Source of the DNA: Cadophora sp. MPI-SDFR-AT-0126
Taxonomy: Eukaryota; Ascomycota; Leotiomycetes; Helotiales; Ploettnerulaceae
DNA: 64,000 nt
NCBI GenBank assembly: GCA_020747065.1
Contig: JAGMVK010000006.1
Coordinates: 310,001-374,000 of the forward strand
Direction of reading: 5' to 3'
Of this stretch, positions 12,207 through 23,400 are shown piece by piece. How positions within the stretch are numbered: position 1 is the stretch's first letter; each line of letters opens with the position of its first letter. Both the position numbers and the translations under genes were made by a program. Below the pieces are notes generated by a model, which did no database searches, was not told the DNA's origin, and was given only the letters and a program-made list of their open reading frames with translations.

Positions 12207-13011
12207 ATGCTAACACAAACAGTGCCTGCACCCACACCATTCGGAGCTCTCGCCTCTGCCCACCGGAAGGACTGCGTTCGCTGCGTCCGAGCCATGATCA
12301 AGAAACCCGATCACGTCTGCGCCTTCGAGAACCGGAAGAGCAAGAAATGCTCGTACTGTACCGACCAGAGCGAAATCTGCACTCCCGTAGGTACTCCCCT
12401 TGTTTCCCCCTTTCTTTTTCATTGTTTGGGATCTCGGATCCCGAATGTAGTCCGTAACTGACCCGTATATAGCTGCCCTGGTACTTGGAAGCCGAGTACC
12501 AAGATCTCCTGCTTGCCCGGACTCTTGAGGAGACCGACAACATCTCTGCTGCTGCTGCTGCTCTCGATGCAGAGCTCCGTGTTGCGGTCGCCGAGTTGCC
12601 AAAAACTCGCGACGAGTTGAGTTTGGCGTTGTTGGAGGAGACTCGTGCTCTCCGTGCTGGGATGGCGGATCTCGCCCAAAGTCAATTCGTAGGTAATCCC
12701 CTTTTCTTTTTGTTCCGAATCCCCACCGTATGTACTCCGGTTCACGTCCGGCTAACCTTTCATAGGACTGCGGGCAGATTCTCTCCCGCATGGAGAAGCG
12801 GGTGGAGGAGGCCGTGGCTGCGGTCGTTGCTCGTCGTGGTGGTGACAAGCGTAAGCGTCCTGCGGGACAGGATGGAGATGGAGATGGAGATGATGAGGGA
12901 GCTGGCCCGGCCCCTCGGGCAAAGAGAACTCGGGGTGGAAGACGCCCAGGTGGCGCGGAGGTGGAGGAAACTGGCGCTGAGCCAGTCGATTTGGGAGCCG
13001 CCTACGATTAG
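12207..13011 (+). CDS. Antisense three-exon gene inside the Copia element: Cys-rich, coiled-coil, basic protein
   Basis: Exons are 12207-12386, 12473-12688 and 12766-13011 (213 aa). Both introns (86 and 77 nt) start GTAGGT, end TAG and are phase 0. Exon 1 carries a compact Cys cluster (about residues 22-58): CVRC, then CAF after ten residues, then KKCSYC and a last Cys, a spacing suggestive of a zinc-binding module. Exon 2 is an alanine/leucine/glutamate helix of about 70 residues, likely a coiled coil. Exon 3 continues the helix and ends in a disordered tail with basic clusters (KRKRPAG, RAKRTRGGRR) resembling nuclear localisation signals. It lies between the Gag-Pol stop and the element's 3' LTR, convergent with pol. 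A DNA- or RNA-binding regulator of the element, or a captured host gene, are both possible; the function is inferred only. Confidence 0.75.
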
Positions 13012-13302
13012 GGGAATAGGCCCTGTTTCGGAAAGGCTTCGTGGCTGGTTCTTCGTGGCGGCACTTTCTTCATACCGGTGTACGGGAGTAGCCCCCTGTG
13101 GTGAAACCGGCATTTAGTCCCTGTTGGAGTGTCGTCGCAAGGCCGCCCGTTGGTGCTTTGAATCAGAGGGTAATTAAATGCAAATCAAACTCGTTCTCTC
13201 CTCCGTATCTTGAACAGAAATGAAAATACTTGCAAGTGATTAATGAGAGTTGTAAGGAAATCATAACAAAGGAAAAACTGCTCCTCATCCGAAACTCCTC
13301 CG

Positions 13303-16300
13303 TTACTCCCCCGAATCGACCCTGTCGACTCGTGAGTCTGGATCATGAGTCAAACGAGCCTCCAAATCAACATCAAGTGGCCTCTGAACCCAACCTTCTA
13401 TCTTCACAGTCAAGGTGTTGGTGTCAATTAGCTCTTGGAGAGCTTTATTTGGTGCTGTCTTTGTCATGGCATCAGCAGGATTGCTGGTGCCATTGATCCA
13501 CCGAATCTCCGTCAGCTCCCTGCGCTCATATGACTGCCGAATTGCCATGATATCAATCATTAAACGCTTCTCCTTTGTAGTGCCAAGTTTGATAATGCAC
13601 TCGTAAAGAGATAGGGAATCTGTACACACCACGGTCGGAAGCCGTGGGAGTCCAAGCTTATCCGTTACCATGTTGACGGTGGTTCCCAAAGCAATCAACA
13701 TATCGATTCCTGCTACCATAGCATACAGCTCCGAAGCGGGTACAGCACGCGTTACTCTCTTGCACTTTGTAGAGCTTGCATGAATGATGTTGCCAGAGAG
13801 GGTAAATTCCGAATCCCCCTCCGTTTCTGATCCGATTGTTACCAGAAACCCGATCTGTGAGCTCAGATCCTTATTGTTGGCAAATGATCCATCGACAAAG
13901 ACGTAAAGTCTGGCAGAGTGTAGGTCCACTGGTATGTACCGTAAACCTCTCTCCGTGTTGTCCATTTGCCATTGAAGACGTTGGTTCAGGGCCTTCGCGT
14001 CTTCTACTGTTGGATCCTGATGTTGCGCTGCCACCGACAAATCAAAGGTGGCTTCAGGTTGACAGATCGTTGCAATATACGCGCCGCGAGCTCGTTGTTC
14101 CACATATGCCTTCTTGTAATCTGGCACCGTCACATCAATTAACTCTAGTCTCGTTCCTTGACCTTTCTGCGACATGTAGATGTTGCTCCCGGCCAAAGTG
14201 ATAGTACATCCGTTGAACGTAATAGATTCGGAGGGGTTTAGGACCTGAATCGGTTTTGTCAAGAAATTGGCTTTCGTAATCCCTTCCTGCTCTCGTGCTA
14301 AGAATTCATTATCTCCGAGGATTAACGTGTCGTCTGTTTGCATTCCAACAATCCCAAAATCGTGGCTGTCTTTGGTGCTGATTAGCAAGCAAGGGTCGTA
14401 CGTTGATGTTTCCATTTGAAGTTTTTCCACATGATGTTTATGGTAGGTGTTAAACCAGTGATTTCCGGATTCTGGTATGCCATAAAGAGGAAGCATTACC
14501 ATAAATATCGTATCAGGAGGGAACTCATTTGCGATCTCTTCAGGTGGCCACGCAAGGATGTTCCTAAGAAGTTTTGTCGTCGACTGGACATAGGCCTGGG
14601 TGATGTCCCGAATTGCTAGATGCATATCGGATCTCTTTCGGATCTGATTCGGATGTCTCATAGTAGCGGCCAGTGATATGATCAATCGCTGACTTACCCG
14701 TTGAATAGTTGGAGATTGGGTTAATATCTCTTTCTTGCCTTTGTCGTTGAAGCATTGGATAACGAGCCTCGATTTCTCGTATGGTGTTGATGATTCCTTG
14801 CCTTTTACTTCGTCCACCATTCTTGATTTGAAGATGCGGTGGCCTCTTGCTCTGGGGTCATTTCTGGAAATCGGCATAAAAACGCCTCTCTTGATGAGAG
14901 CCTCATACTCAACTCGACGGGACTGCTGGAATGGTGGGCCAGGTGTAGTAATCTTGCCCTCTGCGCGTAGCTTAATCGATAGCCCTCGATCCCTTATTTC
15001 CTTCTCAGTCAGAAACACGTTAGCATCGTAGTCGTCATCAATTGTTGGTAGTCCCGGGATTGGTTTTATAAATGGGACCTCAACCGTGATTCGGGGGGGT
15101 TTCGGTGCTGTTTCGTGGGCTTTTCGGACTGGTGAGCCAGGCTCACGGGTCACATCTGGCACTTTTTCTTTCTTTTGTTCAACGCCAGATGTATCTGTTT
15201 TGAATGGGCGCACAGATGTTGATCGGAATGTGCGTACTCTGCCGTTGTCCATATCGATCCTGCATGCCTCGCCTTCTATTCCCAAGAAAATGTATGGTCC
15301 TCTCCAGCCTTTCTTTTCTCGCCATACCAAAACTTGATCTTGAAGCCGGAGATCATGAATGTGCGTCGTACCGGGGCCGTTACGGGTTGCCAGCGCATCG
15401 TTGGCTTGGCGTTTAGCATGCACCTTGCGTACTTCTTTCATGGCCTTTTTGATGGTTTCCGCACGTTGCTGAATAGACGGGTTTGGAGGATCCATTTCTG
15501 TCATTCTGGGGTAAGCTCCAAAAACGAGCAGTGTAGGAATCAAGCCATTCGGTCCAGCTGTATCGTTGACAGCTTTGACAGCCATTTGTAATCGATCCTC
15601 GTCGCTCAGATCGGGATGCTCTACTGTGACGATTTCATAGGCACGCCTGAGTGGACGATGATACCGTTCTACTTTGCCAACTGAGTGGTGTGCCTCCACG
15701 GGCACAAGCTTTGGTGTACTTCCTACTGCTCTGAGTGCTCCCCGAAACTCCTCAGAGTTGAAGTTGGTTCCATAGTCGTAGACAACGAAGTCTGGGGGCC
15801 CAATGTATGTGTCCATCCATGCTGACTTGAAAGCATTGAAGGTGGCCTGAGCCGTAGCTGATCCGGGGCGCCTTCGGAGCAGTTTCGCAGCTCCGAACCC
15901 TGTGGCCTCGTCGACCATGTGAAGTGCATATCGGTTCCCAAATTGTGCTATATCAACATAGACTGTGTGATTGAAGTCGATGTCGTCTTGCAATTTGAAG
16001 CGAAAGCGATGTGGAGCGTCTGCGTGTTTCTGGCAATGCTCACACATCTCTTTGACTCGTAACATGATCTCGGAATCGGAATCATGGCCTGCTTGATCTA
16101 ACAGGTGTTGCAACCGTTGTACCGATGGATGGCCGAATCTCCTATGTAGCCGGCGAATCTCTGTCTCCGTCAGGTGGCACTCGTTGATGGTACTGTTCGA
16201 AGAATCGACAAGTTGATGATTTTGGTCCAAGAGCAGCCATGGATGATCATCCTTCCGTACAATCAAGTACTTCTTATCACCTTGAACCAACACATTCTGT

Positions 16301-18657
16301 ATGTTGTCGTAGTATGCCCCCATCTTGTCCATTTGTTGCAAGCATAGCAGGAATGGCACGTCTGTATCCACAATATGGAAATCCAAAATTCCAACTGGAG
16401 TATCCACTGTGGCGATTCCAAGGGAAGGTCGTGAACCTGCTCCGAATTTGATCCGACTCTTACCCGACTCGCTGGTATCGTATTTGACATTTCGAATCCG
16501 TTGCAACGCACGTAATTGATTGAGACCTCCAACGTTTTTGTTAGAAGCGCCTGTGTCAATGAGAAGACCTTGGAAGAAACGGTCCGTCCATTGAGTCGTA
16601 TAGGCCTCATTTTCTGGAGGTTTCTGAATCCGGCTTTCCAGGATGTGGGTGGCCTTCTTCTCTTCAAGTTGTTCCATCACTTCCCGCGCATCGTACATTG
16701 CCTCACTGGCACTGAACACAGTTGTGAAGTTGGCCGATCCATCGCTGCATCCGCTGTCCGAATCTGTGGAGGTTTCATCGATCCCGGAAGAAGTGTCTTG
16801 GTTATCGGGGTCATCTGGGTCATCTCTTCCTGACTGACCCTGAATGTCCCCCGAACCCGATCCGACTCCCTCTGCATATGCCAGGTAGGCTTGAAATGAT
16901 GCCTCTGTAGGTTTCACACCTTCAGCTTTTCGTGCAGCAAAGTATCGCGCTTTGGAGGCTGCCTGCTCCTCGTTAGAATGGCGGCTGCTGTGGCAGTCCA
17001 TCTTCTTGCAGACGATACACCCTGTATAACCTGGCTTGGGCTTGAATGTAGTTCCGCGTTTGTTGCCTGCGGAAAACTTCATCCTTCGGTCCGAGTAGTG
17101 GGCCGTCCCGTCCGCAACGTAGGCACGGTGTCGACTCGGCCCTGAATCGGTGTGTTTACCGACTCGTGATCCCGGCTCATGAGCCGTTTCCACGCTCAGA
17201 GCCGTGCGAAGACTGTCCATCAATGTAGGGAAAGTTGGTGGTGCTCGAAACAGTGCCATCTTGAAGAGTGGGTTACCTGAAACTCCCTGCACGAGTTTGT
17301 CGCGCAAAGTTTTGTCGTTCCGCATATTGTCGTCTTTGAGACCAAGTTGGATGCTCTGCAGCTCTCTGGCAAAGTTCTCCAACTGGACCAGAATTGGCCT
17401 GCCCTTCTGGTAAGGTTCAGCTTGAAATGACAAGAAGGTCAAGCTAAACCATCGGCTGAGGAATTGGTTGGCTCTCTCTTCCGTCTCGAAATTGGTACGT
17501 GTTGCTTTGACAAGTTCGTCAAAGTTGTACCCTTTGTTCTGAAGGTACCGGTAATAGTACGTAGATGCTCCGTCCCGGAGCATCGTCGGAAATGCCCGGT
17601 GCCAAATGTCATAATCAACACCTGCTTTCTGGCAGAAGTCGGCAAAGATGTGTAGTTTCTCGTCCAAGTGGTCTTTGGACCCACTGTACTGAAGCTCTTT
17701 GGTGTACATCTTGCTAAGGTTCACTAGCGATTTCGATTGATCCTGCGTCAGTGTTTCCATGACATACCAAGGCGGCCGTATCTGTTCCGTATGTGGTCCG
17801 ATTGTTCTCGGTACCGTAAATGGGGGCAAAGATCCATCCCGTGGGTGCACTTCTGGAATTGGTACGGGGTTTGGCAATGGATTCTCGTTCGGTCTCCACC
17901 TTGGCGCCGTATTCAGGGATTCTCTCCCAGGGGTAAATGAGAACTCTCTCTTTGTACGAACTGGTGGTGTCGCGGCGTACAGATCGTCGTCTGGAATGAT
18001 GGTCCTTACATGGGCAGGGGTCATGAGATGGTCTGAGATCTGAGACACCTCGGCTCTTGGGAAATTGCTCCTCAACGGAATATGTTGGCGCAATCCCTCT
18101 TCCTCATCTGAAGGAGTCGATTCAGCAGAATCGATCACTACAGTTGGCCCGTTGCGTCGAGATGGTGGTAGCATTCCTTGATGAAGTGTTTGGGTAGTCG
18201 AAGCTGTCGCTTGGCGAGGGTTCTGAATATGGTCCGGTACTGTGTCGGGAGCGTTCCGAATCTGCAACTCCAGCTGTTCTTCCGGCCAAAAGTTAGTTTC
18301 GGCTCGAGCTGTCTGAGCGAGTGCAACCGTAATTGGTGTCTTATCCTTCCGTACGAACACGCCGTTTGCTCGTAACGTGTCACGTAGGTGCATTCGTTCC
18401 ACCTTCTTGATGCGAGCGAAGTGGCCTGGAGACCAATTTCCGAAATATTCCCAAAAGTCCAGGAACAGGAATTCGCCCTTAGAATGGCCATCGCAGAAGT
18501 TCTTTCGAAACTCCTGCGAGAGCTTCGTAGCATCATCTGGTGGCGTTTCCACTGGTCGCGGTCCTGACCACATCGCCACCGCTTCCGCCTCTGCTCCCGT
18601 AGCTGTCTCTTCCTCTCTCCCACCCTGATCCGAAGTAACTGGTGTTTCTTCGGCCAT
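13303..18657 (-). CDS. Copia Gag-Pol polyprotein (Gag, protease, integrase, reverse transcriptase, RNase H)
   Basis: This single uninterrupted 1784-aa frame starts at ATG 18657 and stops at TAA 13303-13305. Gag fills the first ~650 residues and ends with a Cys/His cluster (CIVCKKMDCHSSRH), a non-canonical zinc knuckle. The protease motif LIDTGAS is near residue 700. The integrase HHCC module (RLHRRFGHPS...CEHC) is near 835-875, and the integrase core shows D (VYVDIAQ, ~900), D (YDYGTNF, ~960) and E (GKVERYH, ~996). The reverse transcriptase active site reads MQTDDTL near 1440, in place of the usual YVDD. RNase H residues are visible at VDGSF (~1588), ASELYA, CTDS and NPADAMTK (~1727). Integrase before reverse transcriptase defines Copia/Pseudoviridae. 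No frameshift separates gag from pol, so another mechanism must set the Gag:Pol ratio. All catalytic residues are present, so it may be active. Confidence 0.95.
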   Translation of the reverse strand: MAEETPVTSDQGGREEETATGAEAEAVAMWSGPRPVETPPDDATKLSQEFRKNFCDGHSKGEFLFLDFWEYFGNWSPGHFARIKKVERMHLRDTLRANGVFVRKDKTPITVALAQTARAETNFWPEEQLELQIRNAPDTVPDHIQNPRQATASTTQTLHQGMLPPSRRNGPTVVIDSAESTPSDEEEGLRQHIPLRSNFPRAEVSQISDHLMTPAHVRTIIPDDDLYAATPPVRTKREFSFTPGRESLNTAPRWRPNENPLPNPVPIPEVHPRDGSLPPFTVPRTIGPHTEQIRPPWYVMETLTQDQSKSLVNLSKMYTKELQYSGSKDHLDEKLHIFADFCQKAGVDYDIWHRAFPTMLRDGASTYYYRYLQNKGYNFDELVKATRTNFETEERANQFLSRWFSLTFLSFQAEPYQKGRPILVQLENFARELQSIQLGLKDDNMRNDKTLRDKLVQGVSGNPLFKMALFRAPPTFPTLMDSLRTALSVETAHEPGSRVGKHTDSGPSRHRAYVADGTAHYSDRRMKFSAGNKRGTTFKPKPGYTGCIVCKKMDCHSSRHSNEEQAASKARYFAARKAEGVKPTEASFQAYLAYAEGVGSGSGDIQGQSGRDDPDDPDNQDTSSGIDETSTDSDSGCSDGSANFTTVFSASEAMYDAREVMEQLEEKKATHILESRIQKPPENEAYTTQWTDRFFQGLLIDTGASNKNVGGLNQLRALQRIRNVKYDTSESGKSRIKFGAGSRPSLGIATVDTPVGILDFHIVDTDVPFLLCLQQMDKMGAYYDNIQNVLVQGDKKYLIVRKDDHPWLLLDQNHQLVDSSNSTINECHLTETEIRRLHRRFGHPSVQRLQHLLDQAGHDSDSEIMLRVKEMCEHCQKHADAPHRFRFKLQDDIDFNHTVYVDIAQFGNRYALHMVDEATGFGAAKLLRRRPGSATAQATFNAFKSAWMDTYIGPPDFVVYDYGTNFNSEEFRGALRAVGSTPKLVPVEAHHSVGKVERYHRPLRRAYEIVTVEHPDLSDEDRLQMAVKAVNDTAGPNGLIPTLLVFGAYPRMTEMDPPNPSIQQRAETIKKAMKEVRKVHAKRQANDALATRNGPGTTHIHDLRLQDQVLVWREKKGWRGPYIFLGIEGEACRIDMDNGRVRTFRSTSVRPFKTDTSGVEQKKEKVPDVTREPGSPVRKAHETAPKPPRITVEVPFIKPIPGLPTIDDDYDANVFLTEKEIRDRGLSIKLRAEGKITTPGPPFQQSRRVEYEALIKRGVFMPISRNDPRARGHRIFKSRMVDEVKGKESSTPYEKSRLVIQCFNDKGKKEILTQSPTIQRVSQRLIISLAATMRHPNQIRKRSDMHLAIRDITQAYVQSTTKLLRNILAWPPEEIANEFPPDTIFMVMLPLYGIPESGNHWFNTYHKHHVEKLQMETSTYDPCLLISTKDSHDFGIVGMQTDDTLILGDNEFLAREQEGITKANFLTKPIQVLNPSESITFNGCTITLAGSNIYMSQKGQGTRLELIDVTVPDYKKAYVEQRARGAYIATICQPEATFDLSVAAQHQDPTVEDAKALNQRLQWQMDNTERGLRYIPVDLHSARLYVFVDGSFANNKDLSSQIGFLVTIGSETEGDSEFTLSGNIIHASSTKCKRVTRAVPASELYAMVAGIDMLIALGTTVNMVTDKLGLPRLPTVVCTDSLSLYECIIKLGTTKEKRLMIDIMAIRQSYERRELTEIRWINGTSNPADAMTKTAPNKALQELIDTNTLTVKIEGWVQRPLDVDLEARLTHDPDSRVDRVDSGE

Positions 18658-18955
18658 GATTCGTACCTGATTCGGTGGTGTCCCGGAATTGATACTTGAT
18701 TTTTGCTTGGAATCTCCTTAGCTGAAGTCAAGCAATTGACTTGACGATTGTCGAAGAGGAATCGTCGCTGTTGTTATGCGTACTGCCGTACGAGATTTGC
18801 AGTCTAAACGTGATGCCGGTCCCCTCCCACTGAATCGTCAATCGTTGATTCAGGTTCAAAGATGGCCCGAAAAGTACAGCTAAGTACTTAACGTTGAGTC
18901 GCCGCTTGTCCTGCCGTGACCTATCTGTCTGTGGTTCGCATTGACCACTGATCAG
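18658..18955 (-). other. Leader between the Copia 5' LTR and the Gag-Pol start
   Basis: This is a 298-bp untranslated leader in the element's orientation. A primer-binding site should start within a few bases of 18955; a TGG occurs close to the LTR, but its match to a specific tRNA cannot be assigned by eye. The minus-strand frame at 18728-19018 overlaps the LTR and is probably not a gene. Confidence 0.6.
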
Positions 18956-19172
18956 TGTCGGTTCAATACCGAATATAAGCCAAGAATCAAACGTAAATAT
19001 CATGTATATGCATATCAAGCTTGATGGTGTGGAAAATCTGTGTTTATTCTAAGAGGGGGTGGGAGGTACTAGACTATATACTGCCTCCCGAAACGCCACC
19101 GAATCACCCCCGTAAGTGGTCCTACCCCCTATTCTAGCTAAGACATGCTTTGGATGGGCCTGCGGACCAACA
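18956..19172 (-). repeat. Copia LTR (5' LTR in the element's own orientation)
   Basis: This is identical on reading to 11518-11734 and is followed by the TTAAC duplication at 19173-19177. It should carry the promoter for the minus-strand gag-pol transcript. Confidence 0.93.
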
Positions 19173-19249
19173 TTAACCCTATTAAAACTAGCCTAGATAG
19201 TACTTAGTCTTACTACTCTCTAATACCTAAATTAGTAGTTACTATACTT

Positions 19250-22200
19250 AGACGTATAATAATCAGTGATATTCGTACTACCCTAGATACTAGAGCCGAA
19301 GTCAGTTATATAATACTAAAAGCAGTAGTAAAGCTTAAGCTAGCTATTACTAATAGCTATAATATAGCCCTGAAAATTATTACTAGAACCTAGTCTCGAT
19401 TCCTTAAGTTTACTAATAATATTCCTATAGTAATCAGAAATTATATTATTTATATAAGGTTCTATATTATAGATACTCTTAGTATTAAAATTATCCTAGG
19501 ATTTCCATTCTTTCGCAAATCTAGATTAATATTTTAATACCCTTTTAATTACGATAGTAGTAAAGTACTCGCCAACTTATAGAACTCTTACTCTTATCTT
19601 ATTACTACTACTAAGATAAATAATACTACGAAAGAAGCTAAAGACGCTAAAACCTTAAAAAAGTAATACACTATTAGAATAGTCTATTAAGATAAGGACA
19701 CTAAGTATAATACCTAAGATAAGTTTTTAAAAAATAAATAATTAATCGTAAAGAGAGCTTAGCAATTAGAATAATAGAATACTTTTAATTTAATTTTCTT
19801 ACGCTTAAGGATAAGCTTTTTAAAAAGAGAGACAATACTTAGACTTTTACCTCCGACCTTAATTCCCCCGAGCTAAGTACTAATTTACTTCTTATAACTG
19901 AAACGAAGCCTATAATAATTATCAAGTTCCTTGAGAAGGAGTTTTATATTCCGGAATCTACTCTTCAAAATTTTATACCAAAAAGTATTATTAAGAAAGC
20001 TCTATTAGACCCCTTTTTAGTTATTAATCCCAATTCAATATTTTTATTTACTATAAATTATAGAAAACTTAATATTAAGCACCCTTATTATAAAAGGCCT
20101 TTACAAGTACGTTTAGCCTAAGTTAGTATAATATATAAGATAAAAGTAAAGAAAGTTCAGTTAGTTAATAAAGCGGATCTAATAGAGAATATTCCTAGTA
20201 AAAGAAAAGATTAGTACTAAAGATTAAGAGAAAGAGATATATAATAAGTTCAATATAGGAAATTTCAATACCTTCTATTACCTTAATTTTCAAGCCTATC
20301 TCAGGGTTTTAGACTTACTCTAGAAAAGTTATTAAGACTTAATATTAATAACTTACTATAACTAGAGAAGAGAGTTCTTTTTAATAAAATAATACTGAAT
20401 AAAGAAGGAGCTATAGTGTTTAAATAGCCTAAATATAGAAAGTTCTATAAAGACATTTCTCCTTCAGTAATTATTAAAACAATATCTTATAAAGTATAGC
20501 AAGTACTAAATTTCCCCCTACCAAGAGTACTAGTGCTTAAAGTTACAAAGATAGTGCAAGAGTGATTAGATAAGGGGGTACTCGAACTCTTAGAAGGACC
20601 TTATTAAAATACTTAGTTCCTAGTTAAGAAAAAAGAGCCCGGGAAATATAGGCTTATTAACTTAACAACTATACTAAACACAGTAACTCGATAGAACATA
20701 AACCTACTTCTTTTAGTAGATAAGTTTTCTAAAGAGTTCACTAATTATTAAATAACTAGTCTTATCAATCTTTATTCCGACTACAATCAACAAATACTCT
20801 ACTAATTAAGTCAAGATATAACAGTATTCTATATACTATATATAAGGCTAGTTAGAAACACTACTTTACCTCAAGGGTATACTAATTCAGTTACTTAATT
20901 TATACGAACAATATCAAGAATCTTAAAGGACATTATACTAACTATTACTATACCGTTTCTTAATAATATAAGCGTTAAAGGCCCATATATAAACTATAAT
21001 CAAGCTACTATTAATACTTTTCCGGGGATTTACCAATTTATATTAGAGTATATCATTAATCTTAATAAGACTCTAGAAAGACTTAAGAGAGCTAGAGCAA
21101 CTATTAGAGCCAAATCTTAGTTTTACCTTAATAGATTAGATATTATAGACTACGCTTACAATTTAAAGAATAAAGAGTTCTTAGCAGTATACCTTATTAA
21201 GATATAGAATTAAAAAGAATTAAAAAATATTTTTAAGATCAAAGGATTTCTTAGCTTTATTATTTACTTTTAGATTTAGATTAAAGACTTTTAATATATT
21301 ACTAAACCCCTTTATAACCTCTTAAGAAAGAGAGTCTTCTTTTTATTTAAACCTAAAGGACTTACCGGAAAAGCAATAAAGAGACTTCAAGACGCTTTTT
21401 ATATAACTCCAGTACTTTACAAGGTCGACTATAGTAAGAACACTAAAGAAATAATAGTAGTAATCAACTTCAGTAGATTTAGCTAAGAAGGCTACCTAGG
21501 CTAAAGAAATCTTATTAGTAGATAAGTACGCCCTACTTAGTATAAAAGTAGATACTAGAATAAGGCTAAACGTAGCTACGATACTATAAAGAGAGAGTAT
21601 AAAGAAATACTTTATATTCTAAAGAAGCTAAAGATTTAGCTTATAAGAATACATTTTATCCTAGAAACCAACGCTAATACTCTAGTAGTACAGCTTAACA
21701 GCGCTATTAACGACCACCCCGGGGCTATACTTATAAAATAGCTTACCTAAATAAGACTTTTCAATTTCAAGGTGCAATATATCAAAGACTTTACGCATAC
21801 TGCGGCAGACTCTCTCTCTAGGAGGCTAAAGTACTTAGATAACACCGACTTTAACAATAATACTTCTAATAATAACAAAGATTAGATTCTCTTAAAACTT
21901 AAAGCTTATGAGATTTGCCCTATAAAGCTTGATAATAAGAAAGAAGCGATTATAACAAACCCGAAGTTAATAAAGCAGAACGCTATTCTTTAAAACATGA
22001 AATTACAGGTATAATAACTTAGAGAAGGCAGAGAACTCATAGAAAGCTCTAGTACTACTTCTAATATAAAATTAAATACTAAATATAAGTTCCCGGTTTC
22101 TTCTTCCGAATACTCCGACTACTTCATATAAATCGCTTTATACTTAATAACACTTAAGACCCTAAAAGGAATAAATTAAAAGACCTTTCGTGCCTTTAAG

Positions 22201-23400
22201 AAAGAAGCTCTAAATTTTGGAGTACATAACCAGAAAATCTAAAAGCTACTAATAAAAGGAGCCCCTATTAGGCTTATAATTAATACTAATCAAGACAAAG
22301 TACGGATTCTTTGAAGTTATTATAACAACTCTAAGTATAAAGAAAAAGAAAGTACTTATCACTGTATTTCCACACGCTACTTTTGAAAAGAGTGCTATAA
22401 AGACACTATGAATTTTGTTCAAACTTACTCGAAATACTAATTAAGATCACTAAGATAGTAAAAAGAACCTCTTTTCCTTATAGCTTCTAATAATTTAATA
22501 AAGAAGTAGGCCTTAGATATCACTTATATAACTAAATAATAAGAAAAGTAATATTTAGTTATTACTAGAAACGATATAAGTAATTAAGTTAAAGCACGGG
22601 CTCTTATACATAAGATAGCGGCAGCTATAGTCACTTTTATTTAGGAAGATATTATTTACTACTACAGCCTATTCTGGAAAATAGTAGTTAATAGGGGTAA
22701 AGAGAATATAGGAAAAGTAATTCAGCTCCTAAATAAAATGGAGATACAGTATATATAAGTATTAGCCTATAACCTAAGAGTAAATAATATAGTTAAATAA
22801 GGCTACGAACCAATTAAAAATACTTTCTCTAAGATGGGAAATCAATAGATCAAAAACCTTCTAATAGTATTATTTACAGATTAAATAATAATATATAGAC
22901 CTACAGGCTTTACACTCTTTTATATAGTTTATAGTAAAGAACTTATCCTTCCTATAGAAACACGATACCCTACCTAAAGAACCCTATTTATAGAAGAAGT
23001 TATTAATTAATCAAAGTTATTATAACTTAGAGTGATTTAGTTTCAAATATAGTAAGAAAATATCAACGAAGTAATACTACGTAAAAGCCGCCGTAAATAA
23101 GAGAGTCAAGATACTTTCAATAATAAGCACAATATTCAACAAAGACTATTTTAAGTTAAAGATATAGTCCTTCGATATAATTCAGTAAGAGAAATTAATA
23201 AATTAATATAAAGAACTTTAGATTTCCAGTAGTTAGGACTATATAAGATAGCACAAGCTAATACTGAAAAGAGTTACTATAAACTCAAAAAGCTAAAACC
23301 TAATAGCCCTTAGCTCTAATTAACCTTTACTAAAAGTATACTAAAACTATTTCATGTACAAAAGAAGTTTATTTATAGTACTAAAGACGCTGAATCTGTC
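19250..23400 (+). pseudogene. Decayed Gypsy pol: protease, reverse transcriptase, integrase
   Basis: Family motifs are still readable in plus-strand translation despite many TAA/TAG stops. A protease remnant LDTRAEVSYI lies at about 19282-19311, where the usual DTGA has Gly changed to Arg, a G-to-A transition. Reverse transcriptase remnants span ~20640-21240, including KYRLIN, LPQGYTNSV and, at 20956-20985, FLNNISVKGP, where the catalytic D-D pair reads N-N, again as G-to-A changes. Integrase remnants lie at ~22560-22980, with VVNRGKENIG near 22684 and a downstream TGFTLFYIVYSKE-like block. Protease, RT, then integrase is the Gypsy order. The active-site substitutions and the stops make it non-functional. 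Confidence 0.85.

Larger units (their letters stand above)
11518..19172 (-). mobile_element. Copia (Ty1-type) LTR retrotransposon, full-length and apparently intact, with an extra antisense gene
   Basis: The element is 7655 bp with two 217-bp LTRs that are identical as read (11518-11734 and 18956-19172) and start TGTCGG / end CCAACA. It is flanked by the 5-bp duplication TTAAC at 11513-11517 and 19173-19177. Gag-Pol (13303-18657) is one open frame on the minus strand, so transcription runs right to left and 18956-19172 is the functional 5' LTR. A pyrimidine tract at 11742-11752 gives a purine tract on the coding strand just before the 3' LTR. A second, spliced gene lies at 12207-13011 on the plus strand. 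The sequence has normal GC content and no RIP signature, in sharp contrast to the surrounding Gypsy DNA, so the insertion is recent. Confidence 0.93.

Noticed and set aside
12391..12472. Alternative donor GTACTC at 12391 for intron 1 of the antisense gene
   Set aside because: It changes phase and leads to a stop soon after the junction; the donor at 12387 keeps phase 0 with exon 2.
12210..12848. 212-codon minus-strand frame overlapping the antisense Copia gene
   Set aside because: It is a mirror of the real exons and lacks coherent protein features; the plus-strand model explains the introns and the Cys motif.
18940..18955. Copia primer-binding site
   Set aside because: A TGG is near the LTR edge, but the following bases do not give a tRNA match I can name with confidence.
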